In this document: positions 24,244-32,352 of the stretch, in pieces
Layout: the number at the start of each line of letters is the position of its first letter
Numbering within the stretch: the first letter of the stretch is position 1
Virus record (IMG/VR): IMGVR_UViG_3300042298_000886
Location: 1-47,228 of that record
Source of the DNA: a virus
Length of the DNA: 47,228 bases
Strand: one strand, 5' to 3'
Position numbers and translations under genes: made by a program
The notes under the pieces: model-generated
The model's database searches: none
What the model saw: the letters and a program-made list of their open reading frames with translations, nothing else
What the model was told of the DNA's origin: nothing

Positions 24244-25908
24244 TTAAGGGCAAGTTGTTGAAAAACCTGTTTCAGTATTACATGGATCTACATAAGCTAC
24301 TAAACCATCAATTACAAAATAAAACCCACCTATCTCATTTTCATCTCCTGCATCACAACTAAATGGCCATGTAAGATTAAATGTATCTGATTTTAAATCA
24401 AAGTTAGCATTGCTTGGAGCATTATGAATATCTGTTCCAGTACCAATATAGTTTGGAAGATATTCTCCTGCTCTTACATTACTTGTAACTAATCTTAATG
24501 GTGAATTACCTTGTACTCCAGCACCTCTTGTAGTTGAGATCTCAATGTCATGAACTAATTGAACTGTTAATCCTTTTGTTGCAGTAATGGAAACTCTAAT
24601 AGCAGAGGTTAAACAAGTACCATAAGTTGGATCAACATCAATTGGTCTAAGTGCTACATCCCAAGCTTTAAAATAAGTATTATCTAAATTTCCAGCAGTT
24701 ACTGACGGTGGAATAACAGAACCACCATTATTAAATGAAATTGCACCATTAGCATTAATACTACAACCACCTACACCACTCCATGTTGTGCAACCTGATA
24801 TTGCATTGTATGCAGAAGTTGAACTTAACACAACTACTGAACCTGGAGAAGATGGATTTTCTAATGGAACAAATACTGTTCCTCTCAAGTGAATTTGATT
24901 ACCAATTCTTCTACATTGTGGTTTATCTACTCCTGAGTAATATGTAAAACCCAGAAGATCTACCCAACCAGTATCCGTAATATTTGCTGTAATAACATTA
25001 CCTGTATTATCTAAGTTTACAGTTGCTGTGTCAGCTACTGTAATTGAAAATGTACTTACATAGTTATATACATCACAGATTGCAATCCATAGGTTATTAA
25101 TTGCCTCTGCTGCTGTATTTAAATTAGATGACGTTACCCAGGTACCTGCATATGCAACAGAAAATGCTGTGCCAAATACAAGTGATAAATCTGCATCACT
25201 AATACACTGTGATAATACTGCTGCCGTTATTGCAGAGGCTTCTCCAGTTGCTGCTTTCAGTGCACAATAACCATAAGTGTTATCATTTATTAAAGCATTA
25301 AGAACTGTATCAATTGGGTAATTACCAGGAGATACTACTGTCCCACTTAATGTACAATCTACTGGAATATTTGGTAATGTAAATGTAGGAGCTGGTGCAG
25401 ACTCTAATGCTGTAACTCTAACATCTAAACTTGTTATGCTAGCTTCAATTGTTGCAATTTCTGTAACTAATGCACATACTCTAGTTCCAATAGCTTGAGC
25501 ATATTCTGAAACTGTCATTACAGTAACCCCATTTATTACAAAACAAGATGCTACTGTAACTAATGCATCAGCTCCTGTAGATTTAGTAGTATTTGTAATT
25601 GGACTTGTAGCTGGATCAGATACAATAGTTACTTCATTTTGCAATGCACAAATCTGTTCAATTAAAAACTGAATAAGTGCTTGAAAATCATTTGGACCAC
25701 AAGCAGTTAAGTTGAAACATGAAAGATCATAATTAGTTACATTTAGTGTATCTAATACTGTACATAATTCTGTTGCAAGTTTAAATATAACATCTGAAAT
25801 TGTATCCCCTGCACACAGTTTGATACAAGGAATATCTGGTCCTTGCCAAATTACACAATTGCTTGAGATTGGACTACAGGGTGAGTTATCATAATTTAGT
25901 GGCTTCAT
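24244..25908 (-). CDS. Tail fibre-type protein, cysteine-rich, 554 aa
   Basis: The first 50 residues (CVIWQGPDIPCIKLCAGDTI, then SDVIFKLATELC) match an N-terminal module I recall from crAss-like tail fibres; a second, more divergent copy of this module may lie near residues 185-240 (VDCTLSG, then PIDTVLNALINDNTYGYC). A short coiled coil at 145-170 (EIATIEASITSLDVRVTALE) suggests a trimer. The C-terminal 250 residues are beta-rich (GNQIHLRGTVFVPLENP and DWLGFTY-like strands) and probably form the receptor-binding head. The gene is 11 bases upstream of the next fibre gene in the same transcript. Host-range function is inferred. Confidence 0.7.
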   Translation of the reverse strand: MKPLNYDNSPCSPISSNCVIWQGPDIPCIKLCAGDTISDVIFKLATELCTVLDTLNVTNYDLSCFNLTACGPNDFQALIQFLIEQICALQNEVTIVSDPATSPITNTTKSTGADALVTVASCFVINGVTVMTVSEYAQAIGTRVCALVTEIATIEASITSLDVRVTALESAPAPTFTLPNIPVDCTLSGTVVSPGNYPIDTVLNALINDNTYGYCALKAATGEASAITAAVLSQCISDADLSLVFGTAFSVAYAGTWVTSSNLNTAAEAINNLWIAICDVYNYVSTFSITVADTATVNLDNTGNVITANITDTGWVDLLGFTYYSGVDKPQCRRIGNQIHLRGTVFVPLENPSSPGSVVVLSSTSAYNAISGCTTWSGVGGCSINANGAISFNNGGSVIPPSVTAGNLDNTYFKAWDVALRPIDVDPTYGTCLTSAIRVSITATKGLTVQLVHDIEISTTRGAGVQGNSPLRLVTSNVRAGEYLPNYIGTGTDIHNAPSNANFDLKSDTFNLTWPFSCDAGDENEIGGFYFVIDGLVAYVDPCNTETGFSTTCP

Positions 25909-25924
25909 ATTTCTTCTATTACTA

Positions 25925-25938
25925 TAATATACAAAAAT
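25925..25938 (-). promoter_or_regulatory. Candidate promoter box before the 554-aa fibre gene
   Basis: On the minus strand this reads ATTTTTGTATATTA, 18 bases before the ATG at 25908. The core TTTTTGTATATT is shared with sites before the scaffold-like gene and the gene at 46496. Confidence 0.45.
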
Positions 25939-25941
25939 TAA

Positions 25942-27876
25942 TTAAGAATGGCAAGTACTACAACTACCACCGCAAGATCCATTACAACCACATCCTGTAT
26001 TACAACCACATCCTGTATTGCATCCACATGATGGAGTTGCACATACATAGTCTGGATTAACTAATGCTTTTAAATCTATTAGTTGTTTTTGAATAAGATA
26101 TTGTTGATCATCTTCTGGACAACAATTACTAATTCCATATCTGAGTTCCAGTACTTGTTTATATAATGCTTCTGCTGCTTTACATGAAATCTCTTCATAT
26201 TTCCAAGTAGAACAATATGGTGTATTGTATCCTGGTTTTAAAGATCTTCTTGGATATACAGGAGGAGGACAAGTATGCACATCATCAACTAGTGTACAGT
26301 TTCCAAAATATTCTACATAATCTGTAGGATAGGATGTAAGCCAATGAGCCATACATATTCTATCAGATCTTTGACCAGCAAGTAATGTAATTGTTTGTAC
26401 ATCACCTTCACAGTCTAAGTAATCATAATTATGAGATACTGTATCATGGTTCTTGATTCTTGAACATACACACGGAAAACTTGTAAGACAGTCTTCACAT
26501 GTTTCAAATGAATCTGCTATGCCTCCAAGAATCCCTGCTCCAACACTTGTCGTTGCAACACTAACTCTCCAGCATGTGGTTGGACACCACTCAAGAACAA
26601 TTATCTCTGTTACATATTCTGAAAGATCAGTAGATGTAATTATACTGGTTTCAATACCATTACAATCTGTAAGCTCATAGTAAGTTGTTTTACAAGCTTC
26701 ACAATCATCAAATGCATCTTGCACAACTACTGTGACATCAGATGGAATTGGATTTGGATATTCTTCTATAATCCAGCACCCAGGACAATCTGTTTCAATA
26801 TTAATTACCTGTCCTACATATGCACTAAGATCAGATGATGAATAAATAATTGTACCTAAATCATCACAGTTAGTTAGTAAATAATTTGGTGCAGGATTAC
26901 ATTCTTCACATGTATCAAATGCTTGTAGTACAACTACATCAATAGCACAATCACAGTCTACAACACTATTAACTATCCAACAATTATCATAACCATCTAT
27001 TTGTACTACTTGACCTAGAATAGCATATTGACCAAGAGACTGTGCTGTTGTATAAATAGGGTCCAATAAATCATCACAATCAGTTAATTCATAACATGGA
27101 GTTGGACATTCACCATCCACACATTCACCACCATCAGTTACAGTATAGGTAGAAGGTACTTGTGGATATACTAAAGAACATCCTTTCCAATAACCACTAA
27201 TTGTAATAGCTACTACTACACCATTACAGTCAATATAGTATAGCTTACCTGAACCTACAATTTCATAACAAGTACACTCACATGAACATGGTTCATCTCC
27301 ATCTACTGTAACTGTTATTGGATTACTAGGATCTAAGTTAGTTTCAACAGACCAATTAACTACATAGTAGCAATCAAATGGTCCATCTGCATCTACTTGA
27401 ATTGTGGCATAATCATTTACATATGCTGATAAATCTGTATCAGTTACTGTAGGTACAAGTGATTCATCACATGGCCAAACAACATATAATGGAGTTGGGC
27501 ATGTAGGACATGTAATTACTTCATCTCCACAAGGAGTTTCATATGTGGTAGTACTATCCCATGTATAAACACCGCTTCCTGGAAAATTAGTAGGAACAAC
27601 ATTAAGGCTAAGATAGTTAGCTCCAGTAATTGGACTACTTGGATCTGACGTAGTACCTCTAAAAATTCTATAACATTGATTACTTAATCCTACATAACTA
27701 TCTGTTATAGGATCATAACCAACACCAGAAATTCCATTGTAAATATTTATACCTGGTGTAGGTGGATTAGTCGTACCATTAACACTAAAATATAAAATGT
27801 TTCCACCACAACATGGTTCAAATCCAATCCATGAATTTGATGCGGGTGGTGTAAATGTTGTTTTTGGTACTGACAT
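25942..27876 (-). CDS. Cysteine-rich repeat tail protein, 644 aa
   Basis: Residues 261-463 contain three related modules of about 65 residues with the pattern Y-x-L-T-x-C-D near the start, DLSxYV (or a variant) in the middle, CW with hydrophobic residue, and a closing F-x-T/D-C-E-x-C (starts at about 261, 331 and 399). A more divergent copy may precede them at 128-200. A conserved-looking segment follows (STWKYEEISCKAAEALYKQV, LRYGISNCCPEDD, QKQLIDLKALVNPDYVC), which I recall at the C-terminus of crAss-like tail proteins. The last 33 residues are a metallothionein-like tail with repeated GCGCNT. It probably forms an extended fibre or tail appendage. Whether the many cysteines bind metal or form disulfides after release is unknown. 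Confidence 0.68.
   Translation of the reverse strand: MSVPKTTFTPPASNSWIGFEPCCGGNILYFSVNGTTNPPTPGINIYNGISGVGYDPITDSYVGLSNQCYRIFRGTTSDPSSPITGANYLSLNVVPTNFPGSGVYTWDSTTTYETPCGDEVITCPTCPTPLYVVWPCDESLVPTVTDTDLSAYVNDYATIQVDADGPFDCYYVVNWSVETNLDPSNPITVTVDGDEPCSCECTCYEIVGSGKLYYIDCNGVVVAITISGYWKGCSLVYPQVPSTYTVTDGGECVDGECPTPCYELTDCDDLLDPIYTTAQSLGQYAILGQVVQIDGYDNCWIVNSVVDCDCAIDVVVLQAFDTCEECNPAPNYLLTNCDDLGTIIYSSSDLSAYVGQVINIETDCPGCWIIEEYPNPIPSDVTVVVQDAFDDCEACKTTYYELTDCNGIETSIITSTDLSEYVTEIIVLEWCPTTCWRVSVATTSVGAGILGGIADSFETCEDCLTSFPCVCSRIKNHDTVSHNYDYLDCEGDVQTITLLAGQRSDRICMAHWLTSYPTDYVEYFGNCTLVDDVHTCPPPVYPRRSLKPGYNTPYCSTWKYEEISCKAAEALYKQVLELRYGISNCCPEDDQQYLIQKQLIDLKALVNPDYVCATPSCGCNTGCGCNTGCGCNGSCGGSCSTCHS
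25983..26018. repeat. 18-bp tandem repeat in the cysteine tail coding region
   Basis: Two exact 18-base copies (25983-26000 and 26001-26018) encode the repeated GCGCNT unit, and the next 12 bases form a partial third copy. In-frame units of 18 bases allow the tail length to vary by slippage. Confidence 0.85.
26488..27096 (-). repeat. Three tandem cysteine-framed protein modules
   Basis: Residues 261-463 of the 644-aa protein. Shared positions are LTDC or LTNC, DLS(A/E)YV or a variant, CW(I/R)V or CWII, and the closing C-E-x-C. The copies are diverged at the DNA level, so the duplication is old. Confidence 0.65.
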
Positions 27877-27883
27877 TATTTAG

Positions 27884-28066
27884 TTATTTATATCTATCTT
27901 TTCCCCAGGTTTGATTTGTCTGAGATACTGTTGCTAATGTTTTTCTCTGTTTTAATCCTGCCTCATAAGTGGTAATACATTTTGAACATACTGATTTACC
28001 ATCGGATGCTGCTCTTTTCTGGCATCCACAGGACATTTTAGTTTTGCAGTTTGAACAAGTTGCCAT
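27884..28066 (-). CDS. Small zinc-cluster protein, 60 aa
   Basis: Six cysteines (C4, C7, C13, C15, C27, C30) in the pattern CxxC-x5-CxC-x11-CxxC suggest a small zinc-binding fold. The segment CGCQKRAASDGKSVCSKC matches a short protein I recall beside fibre genes in crAss-like phages. It lies 7 bases before the 644-aa tail gene. It could be a structural zinc protein, an assembly factor or a fibre chaperone; nothing decides this. An overlapping frame on the same strand is judged a shadow because this frame has the coherent cysteine pattern. Confidence 0.72.
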   Translation of the reverse strand: MATCSNCKTKMSCGCQKRAASDGKSVCSKCITTYEAGLKQRKTLATVSQTNQTWGKDRYK

Positions 28067-28087
28067 AAGTTGTTGGTTTTTAAGTTT

Positions 28088-28630
28088 TTAACAATTAATA
28101 CAATCCATTTTATTGAGCAGCTTCCAAGCATAATTATAGAGTGACATACCTTTCTGAGGCTCATGACAAAACTCTACTTTAGACTTAGCAGCTTCTAAAT
28201 ACATTCGGATTAGACCAAGCTCTTCTAATCTTTGCTTAATCTTAAATGGCGGATCACAATCTGCCACATCTAATCTACAAAGAATATTGTAGTATCTATT
28301 TAATGCTTTTGTAATTCTCATATGATTGTATTCTACATACACTACATCATTGGGAGAAACACTGTATTTAATAATATAAATACCATCTGGAATATCTACA
28401 TATTCTGTCCCACAGTTTGATGTTTGCAGATTAAGATCACATGCTGTGATGTTTTCAATAAATCCTGCACTTACATCTAACTGTACAGAGTGTTGAAAAC
28501 CAGGAACAGTAATGTTTAACTGCTCACAAACTACAGGAATTAGATCTGTGTAAACACTAGTATCCATCACTGTCAGGATACAAGGATTCATTACTGTAGG
28601 AACTTCTAAACTTAATACGTGATTAGCCAT
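28088..28630 (-). CDS. crAss-like tail-associated protein, 180 aa
   Basis: The sequence MANHVLSLEVPTVMNPCILT and later ITACDLNLQTSNCGTEYVDI, PDGIYIIKYSVSPNDVVYVE and YNHMRITKALNRYY match a conserved crAss-like protein found among tail genes. The first 100 residues are beta-rich and may form a small beta-sandwich; the last 70 are helical (EELGLIRMYLEAAKSKVEFC). Eight or more cysteines are present, in line with the neighbouring proteins. It is the first gene after the terminator at 28645-28679, so it may start a fibre operon. Likely a fibre attachment or adaptor protein; inference from context. Confidence 0.72.
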   Translation of the reverse strand: MANHVLSLEVPTVMNPCILTVMDTSVYTDLIPVVCEQLNITVPGFQHSVQLDVSAGFIENITACDLNLQTSNCGTEYVDIPDGIYIIKYSVSPNDVVYVEYNHMRITKALNRYYNILCRLDVADCDPPFKIKQRLEELGLIRMYLEAAKSKVEFCHEPQKGMSLYNYAWKLLNKMDCINC

Positions 28631-28644
28631 AGGTATTTAATAAA

Positions 28645-28679
28645 AAAGGGGATAGGAGTTTGAAACTCTTCTCCCCTTT
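28645..28679 (-). terminator. Terminator after the 544-aa structural gene
   Basis: An AAAGGGG / CCCCTTT stem encloses an inner GAGTTT / AAACTC hairpin, and the minus strand continues with TTTTTTATTAAA. It lies about 25 bases after the stop at 28704, as expected for an abundant transcript. Confidence 0.85.
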
Positions 28680-28703
28680 AGATTTTTATTTTTTGTTACT
28701 TGC

Positions 28704-30338
28704 TTAGTTGCAAGAAACTACATTATAAGGGTTGTATAATGGAAGATCAGGGAAGTTCACTGGAACATCACATGCAGTCTCACAAGCAAATGCTTCAATG
28801 TTACATTGAGTATCACAACCAGTTAACCAGTTAGTAATATCAGTAACAAATGTTGACATAGCTGCAGTAGAGAAGATAGTCAATGCATACTGATCATTAT
28901 CAAACACACCAGTTGGATTATTGAAACGTGGTACATTGTGAATTAGTACGTATCTGTAGTACAAAGCAGAACGGTTAATAGCACTAACAATTTGATTTCC
29001 TTGAGTGATCTCACGGATACGGAAGTCAGTAGCTAAGAAGTTTTGTCTGTAAGATTCAGAAAGAGTAAGTTCTCTAAGAACTGTCTCACCAAGACCTTGT
29101 ACTTGAAGACCAGCACACTCAGTAACAACACAAAGAGTTGTAAATGCACATGGGTCACCGTTAAGATCTACTTCAGAAGCATAAAGTTTAACTGGCTCTT
29201 TTTCATAGAAGTCAGAAACTTGGAACGTACAGTCACCAAATCTTGTATCTACATAAGCACCATTCAAGATTAAACCTGCACACTCACCATCTGTATGTCC
29301 TGCAGATACATAGTTATCCCAAGTATCAGCATCGTTTGCAGTTAAGAAAGAAGCTGCAGTTCCCGGAGCATACCAAAGAGTACCGTCTTCAGCTTGAACA
29401 ACTGGTTGAATAAATGGAGCAATGATTGGGTTATTTACAATTGCATTAGCCCAAGCAATCATTACAGTAGTTGAATCAACTGCAACTGGAGCAATAGCAC
29501 CATCTGGGCAACATCCTGTGTAAGCATCAACAGTAGCATATGCATTGTGATTTAAGAATCTCAAAGCTGGAGAACCTTTTACATCTAAACGTAAGTAGTA
29601 AGTTTCACCACATAGAAACTCTTTGCAACACTCAGCTACAGTACCACAACCTGTTTGTGGATGAGCATCAGTTACAGTAAGAACATCAAATGTTGCATCA
29701 TCATTACCAGCATCAATTGTAAGTGTGTCACCTACTGTATATCCTTTACCAGGATTAACAATAACAATTGAATCAACAGTACCACCACCAGCAACATAAG
29801 AAACAACCATACCTGTACCAGTACCACCAGTTACAGCAGCAATACCTGTTGCAGGATAACCTGTACCAGCTACTAATGTGTCAGTTGTTAATACACCACC
29901 ACCTGCAGTCCAGTAAGTAGAACCTACGTGGATTACATTGTTCTGTGGAGAACATGGAGCAACTGAATAGAAACGTGATACATACTTAGGGTTGATCATT
30001 TTAGACTTGTTAGTCTCTTGGTAACCACCCGCCAATGGACCAATTTTGTCATTGTCATAAATTGCAGATCCTGCAATGTATGCATTACAACAAGTGTCTG
30101 GTGTAATTGTCAAGTTAGTACTTGGACTAAAAATACCAAAGTAACCATTAGCTGTTTCAGAAGCAGCTGATGCTTTCAATTGGTTCAAACCATAAGTAGG
30201 TACACCGTCAGTAGTAACATAACCTAAGTTAGTACTAGTAGAAACAGTAGTGCCATCTAATTTAGTTACAGCAACACTTGAACGTGTAGCACCTGTACCT
30301 AAAAATGCTTTTTCAAAAGCGTGATTAAAATAAGCCAT
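28704..30338 (-). CDS. Major structural protein with inserted beta module, 544 aa
   Basis: This 544-residue protein starts MAYFNHAFEKAFLGTG and is flanked by hairpins on both sides, which suggests its own abundant transcript. C-terminal blocks (LTLSESYRQNFLATDFRIRE, SALYYRYVLIHNVPRFNNP, FDNDQYALTIFST) look like a conserved structural-protein core. Residues about 145-224 form an insert of glycine-rich strands (TGGTGTGMVVSYV, IVIVNPGKGYTVGDTLTID), a module widely seen in marine phage virion proteins and absent from the rest of this protein. Paired cysteines (CC at 83-84, 237-238, 276-277) recur. It could be a tail tube, head decoration or auxiliary capsid protein; the sequence does not settle which. 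An upstream GTATAT box lies 23 bases before the ATG. Confidence 0.65.
   Translation of the reverse strand: MAYFNHAFEKAFLGTGATRSSVAVTKLDGTTVSTSTNLGYVTTDGVPTYGLNQLKASAASETANGYFGIFSPSTNLTITPDTCCNAYIAGSAIYDNDKIGPLAGGYQETNKSKMINPKYVSRFYSVAPCSPQNNVIHVGSTYWTAGGGVLTTDTLVAGTGYPATGIAAVTGGTGTGMVVSYVAGGGTVDSIVIVNPGKGYTVGDTLTIDAGNDDATFDVLTVTDAHPQTGCGTVAECCKEFLCGETYYLRLDVKGSPALRFLNHNAYATVDAYTGCCPDGAIAPVAVDSTTVMIAWANAIVNNPIIAPFIQPVVQAEDGTLWYAPGTAASFLTANDADTWDNYVSAGHTDGECAGLILNGAYVDTRFGDCTFQVSDFYEKEPVKLYASEVDLNGDPCAFTTLCVVTECAGLQVQGLGETVLRELTLSESYRQNFLATDFRIREITQGNQIVSAINRSALYYRYVLIHNVPRFNNPTGVFDNDQYALTIFSTAAMSTFVTDITNWLTGCDTQCNIEAFACETACDVPVNFPDLPLYNPYNVVSCN
29667..29906 (-). other. Inserted glycine-rich beta module
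   Basis: Residues 145-224 of the 544-aa protein. The pattern GTGTGMxV...GxVxSIVIVNPGxGYTVGDTLTI is a familiar stand-alone module of phage surface proteins. Its position between two conserved-looking parts suggests insertion into an existing fold, probably exposed on the virion. Confidence 0.55.
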
Positions 30339-30360
30339 TTTTTCTAAGTTTTAATTTATA

Positions 30361-30374
30361 AATATATACTATAA
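30361..30374 (-). promoter_or_regulatory. Candidate promoter box before the 544-aa structural gene
   Basis: The minus strand reads TTATAGTATATATT, 23 bases before the ATG at 30338 and 7 bases after a hairpin. It shares the GTATAT core with other candidate late promoters here. Confidence 0.4.
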
Positions 30375-30380
30375 TATAGT

Positions 30381-30398
30381 GAAAGTTTTTGAACTTTC
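30381..30398 (-). terminator. Hairpin after the ferritin-like gene
   Basis: A 7-bp stem (GAAAGTT / AACTTTC) with a 4-base loop lies five bases after the stop at 30403. The minus-strand downstream sequence is AT-rich (ACTATATTATAG) but lacks a clean T-run, so termination may be partial. Confidence 0.5.
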
Positions 30399-30402
30399 AA
30401 AA

Positions 30403-30921
30403 TTATTTTAGGAAAAGTAATTTGTACTTTGCTGAGTTAATTGAATCCTTAACAAGATCTAGATTGTTTACTATCTCTGAGTAAGGCATCATACCCTGGA
30501 GCTTGTTCACTATGTTATATAAATCTCTAAGATATGCTACAGCATCTGCAGTAGTATCTAGAGTTCTAATAGGCATATTAGTGTAAGTAAGAAGCTTCTC
30601 TGATACTCCTTGGTATCCTTCTATAAGTGTATCAGCTTTATCATGTAAGCCTTCATAGAATGCACCTAATGCTTTATGGGCTGCATAGGAACCCTCGCCT
30701 TTAACTTGTAAATGTAGTCTATGAAAACTAACTGCAGCATTCATCATCTCTGTTGCACATGCTGCTGTCATTGTATCAAGTGAACTTCCACCAACACCAG
30801 CATCTGGAGTAGGTTCTGGTTTAGCAGGTTCACTCTTAGGTTGAGTAACAATAGGCTGTGGTCTGCTAAGTGTTCTAGCTGACTCTGGATTTCTCTTTAG
30901 TAGTCTTGTTTTATTTTCCAT
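30403..30921 (-). CDS. Ferritin-like (Dps-like helix bundle) protein, 172 aa
   Basis: After a disordered Pro-rich start (residues 1-45), the segment 53-170 is a four-helix candidate. FHRLHLQVKGEGSYAAHKAL followed by FYEGLHDKADTLIEGYQG resembles Dps/ferritin-like phage proteins that I know as DUF5856, with H67, H70, H82, E90, D94, D97 and E101 in positions typical of metal-binding or ferroxidase residues. Such proteins may bind metal, protect DNA or act as structural bundles; enzymatic activity cannot be claimed. It sits three bases after the ring protein gene in the same operon, so a virion role is possible. A protein of this kind between connector and major tail genes is unexpected if it only protects DNA. 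Confidence 0.68.
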   Translation of the reverse strand: MENKTRLLKRNPESARTLSRPQPIVTQPKSEPAKPEPTPDAGVGGSSLDTMTAACATEMMNAAVSFHRLHLQVKGEGSYAAHKALGAFYEGLHDKADTLIEGYQGVSEKLLTYTNMPIRTLDTTADAVAYLRDLYNIVNKLQGMMPYSEIVNNLDLVKDSINSAKYKLLFLK

Positions 30922-30923
30922 GA

Positions 30924-31622
30924 TTAATTGTTACGTTCTGCTGTTTCTGTACCTCTAGAGAACTGGTTACCTGATTCAATATCTCCAGCAATAATACTTA
31001 CTGCCTCATCTATTATTACTTCTACTATATCATCTTTAAACTCACATTCTACATTCTGTATAGACTGCACACTTGTGTATGGATCTACACAACCTTGAAT
31101 CTGAATCTTAATAGGTTGTCTATAGTAAATTAAATCTGCACTCTGAATTTCAAATTCATTGTTAGTATAAATATGAGTAGTATTACCAATGAGAGTAGCA
31201 AATGTTTCACCCCACTCAAAGTTTGGCTGTTTGCCTTTGTCTCTTAGAAGAACATTAAGATCTCCTTCTTGAGCAAGATAAACTGTCATTCTTCTTTTCT
31301 CACAGCATTCTTGTTTAGCAAAAACATCTACTCTTTTCCACTGTAAATAGTCTTCAGGAAGATTGCCAAAATAGTAGTATTCTTTATTTGACAATATAAG
31401 TGGGTCTCTATTAAGTAGTACTTGTAGATCATCTTTTCTACGAGTAGAACCCTCATCACCTTCTTTAACTAAGTTAATTCCATGCAATTGTCTTCTAGCC
31501 CACTCAACCTGTGCTTTATTAAATGCCTCAACTATTTGCCAACATTCAATGTTGTCATAGTCCTGGCTATCTAATTTATTTAGCCGTTGCTTGATCTTTA
31601 TTTCAATTGTGCTATTTAACAT
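30924..31622 (-). CDS. crAss-like head-tail connector ring protein, 232 aa
   Basis: The N-terminal segment LNSTIEIKIKQRLNKLDSQD and the following YDNIECWQIVEAFNKAQVEW are highly conserved in crAss-like phages, as is the C-terminal EFKDDIVEVIIDEAVSIIAG DIES region (written in two parts). This family forms a ring at the portal-tail junction. No enzyme motif is present. The start MLNSTIEI is conserved. The gene follows the small lysine-rich cluster by four bases and precedes the ferritin-like gene by two, so the cluster, ring protein and ferritin-like protein share one transcript. Confidence in the family is high; the exact ring position is not determined here. Confidence 0.82.
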   Translation of the reverse strand: MLNSTIEIKIKQRLNKLDSQDYDNIECWQIVEAFNKAQVEWARRQLHGINLVKEGDEGSTRRKDDLQVLLNRDPLILSNKEYYYFGNLPEDYLQWKRVDVFAKQECCEKRRMTVYLAQEGDLNVLLRDKGKQPNFEWGETFATLIGNTTHIYTNNEFEIQSADLIYYRQPIKIQIQGCVDPYTSVQSIQNVECEFKDDIVEVIIDEAVSIIAGDIESGNQFSRGTETAERNN

Positions 31623-31625
31623 TTC

Positions 31626-31985
31626 TTATCTTTTTTTAGCCATCTTTTTTAAAGTCATGGCAAGGGCTTTTCTCTTGGGTGTACAAGTTGGTTTTGACAT
31701 CGGAGTACAATAACCCTTGTGTGCAGGATTAATTGCTTTCTGAATCCACTTTTTATCACCAGTAGATCCACCTTTTTTTGCATATCTTAGAGGTTCTTCT
31801 TGAATTAATGGAGCTGTACCAGAACTAGGCTTTGCAACTTTATTAATTACACCTTTAACAGTTCTTGTTTCTTTAACTGTTTCTGGTGCACCATATCTTT
31901 TCTTAACTGTTGTTTTATAATTACCATCAGGTGAATAAAACTTTTGTTTAGACTCTCTTGGTGAAGTACTCTTTTTAACAGGCAT
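31626..31985 (-). CDS. Small basic Gly-Gly motif protein, 119 aa
   Basis: A Lys/Arg-rich protein with one motif (RYAKKGGSTGDKK) at about residues 67-79. The C-terminal 45 residues, including KKWIQKAINPAHKGYCT and KRKALAMTLKKMAKK, resemble a short motif found in many phage minor proteins. It is the last of nine small genes; no membrane segment or enzyme motif is visible. Possibly a DNA-associated or minor virion protein. Confidence 0.65.
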   Translation of the reverse strand: MPVKKSTSPRESKQKFYSPDGNYKTTVKKRYGAPETVKETRTVKGVINKVAKPSSGTAPLIQEEPLRYAKKGGSTGDKKWIQKAINPAHKGYCTPMSKPTCTPKRKALAMTLKKMAKKR

Positions 31986-31987
31986 GA

Positions 31988-32350
31988 CTATTTCTTTTTA
32001 ATGGCAGTACGTTTTTTAACTGGACTCATTTTTTTAATAGCAGCAATTTTTTTAACCATACCACCTTTTTTCATTACATTACTTGTAATTTTTTTAGCTG
32101 TATCATCAATTTTCTTTTTTGCTTCTTTTTCTTTTTTCTTGGCATCTCTTTTACCGGCACTTAAATATGTGCCAATAGCTGCACCAGCACCACCTAAAAT
32201 AGCACCTGCTACTTTAACACTTGGTCCAGAAAATGTACCTGGTGATTTTTTTTGTGGTAAACATGTTCCGCCAGGTCCACAATAGTATCCATCAGGGCAA
32301 TCTCCCCCTGTCATACAATTTTGTTTTGATCCAGTTTTCTTAATAGCCAT
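31988..32350 (-). CDS. Small Cys-knot-like, hydrophobic, basic protein, 120 aa
   Basis: Four cysteines are evenly spaced by six residues (C12, C18, C24, C30) in NCMTGGDCPDGYYCGPGGTC, recalling small disulfide-knot modules. A glycine/alanine-rich hydrophobic segment follows (VAGAILGGAGAAIGTYLSAG, residues 47-66), then a charged coiled-coil-like Lys/Glu stretch, one MKKGGMVKK motif (about 93-101) and a Lys-rich tail. The hydrophobic stretch could enter a membrane. Nothing identifies a family. It starts two bases after the gene before it. Confidence 0.62.
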   Translation of the reverse strand: MAIKKTGSKQNCMTGGDCPDGYYCGPGGTCLPQKKSPGTFSGPSVKVAGAILGGAGAAIGTYLSAGKRDAKKKEKEAKKKIDDTAKKITSNVMKKGGMVKKIAAIKKMSPVKKRTAIKKK

Positions 32351-32352
32351 GG

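Noticed and set aside
27952-28164. Alternative minus-strand frame of 70 codons
   Set aside because: It overlaps the end of the 180-aa gene and the small zinc protein, whose cysteine pattern is coherent; this frame shows no such order.
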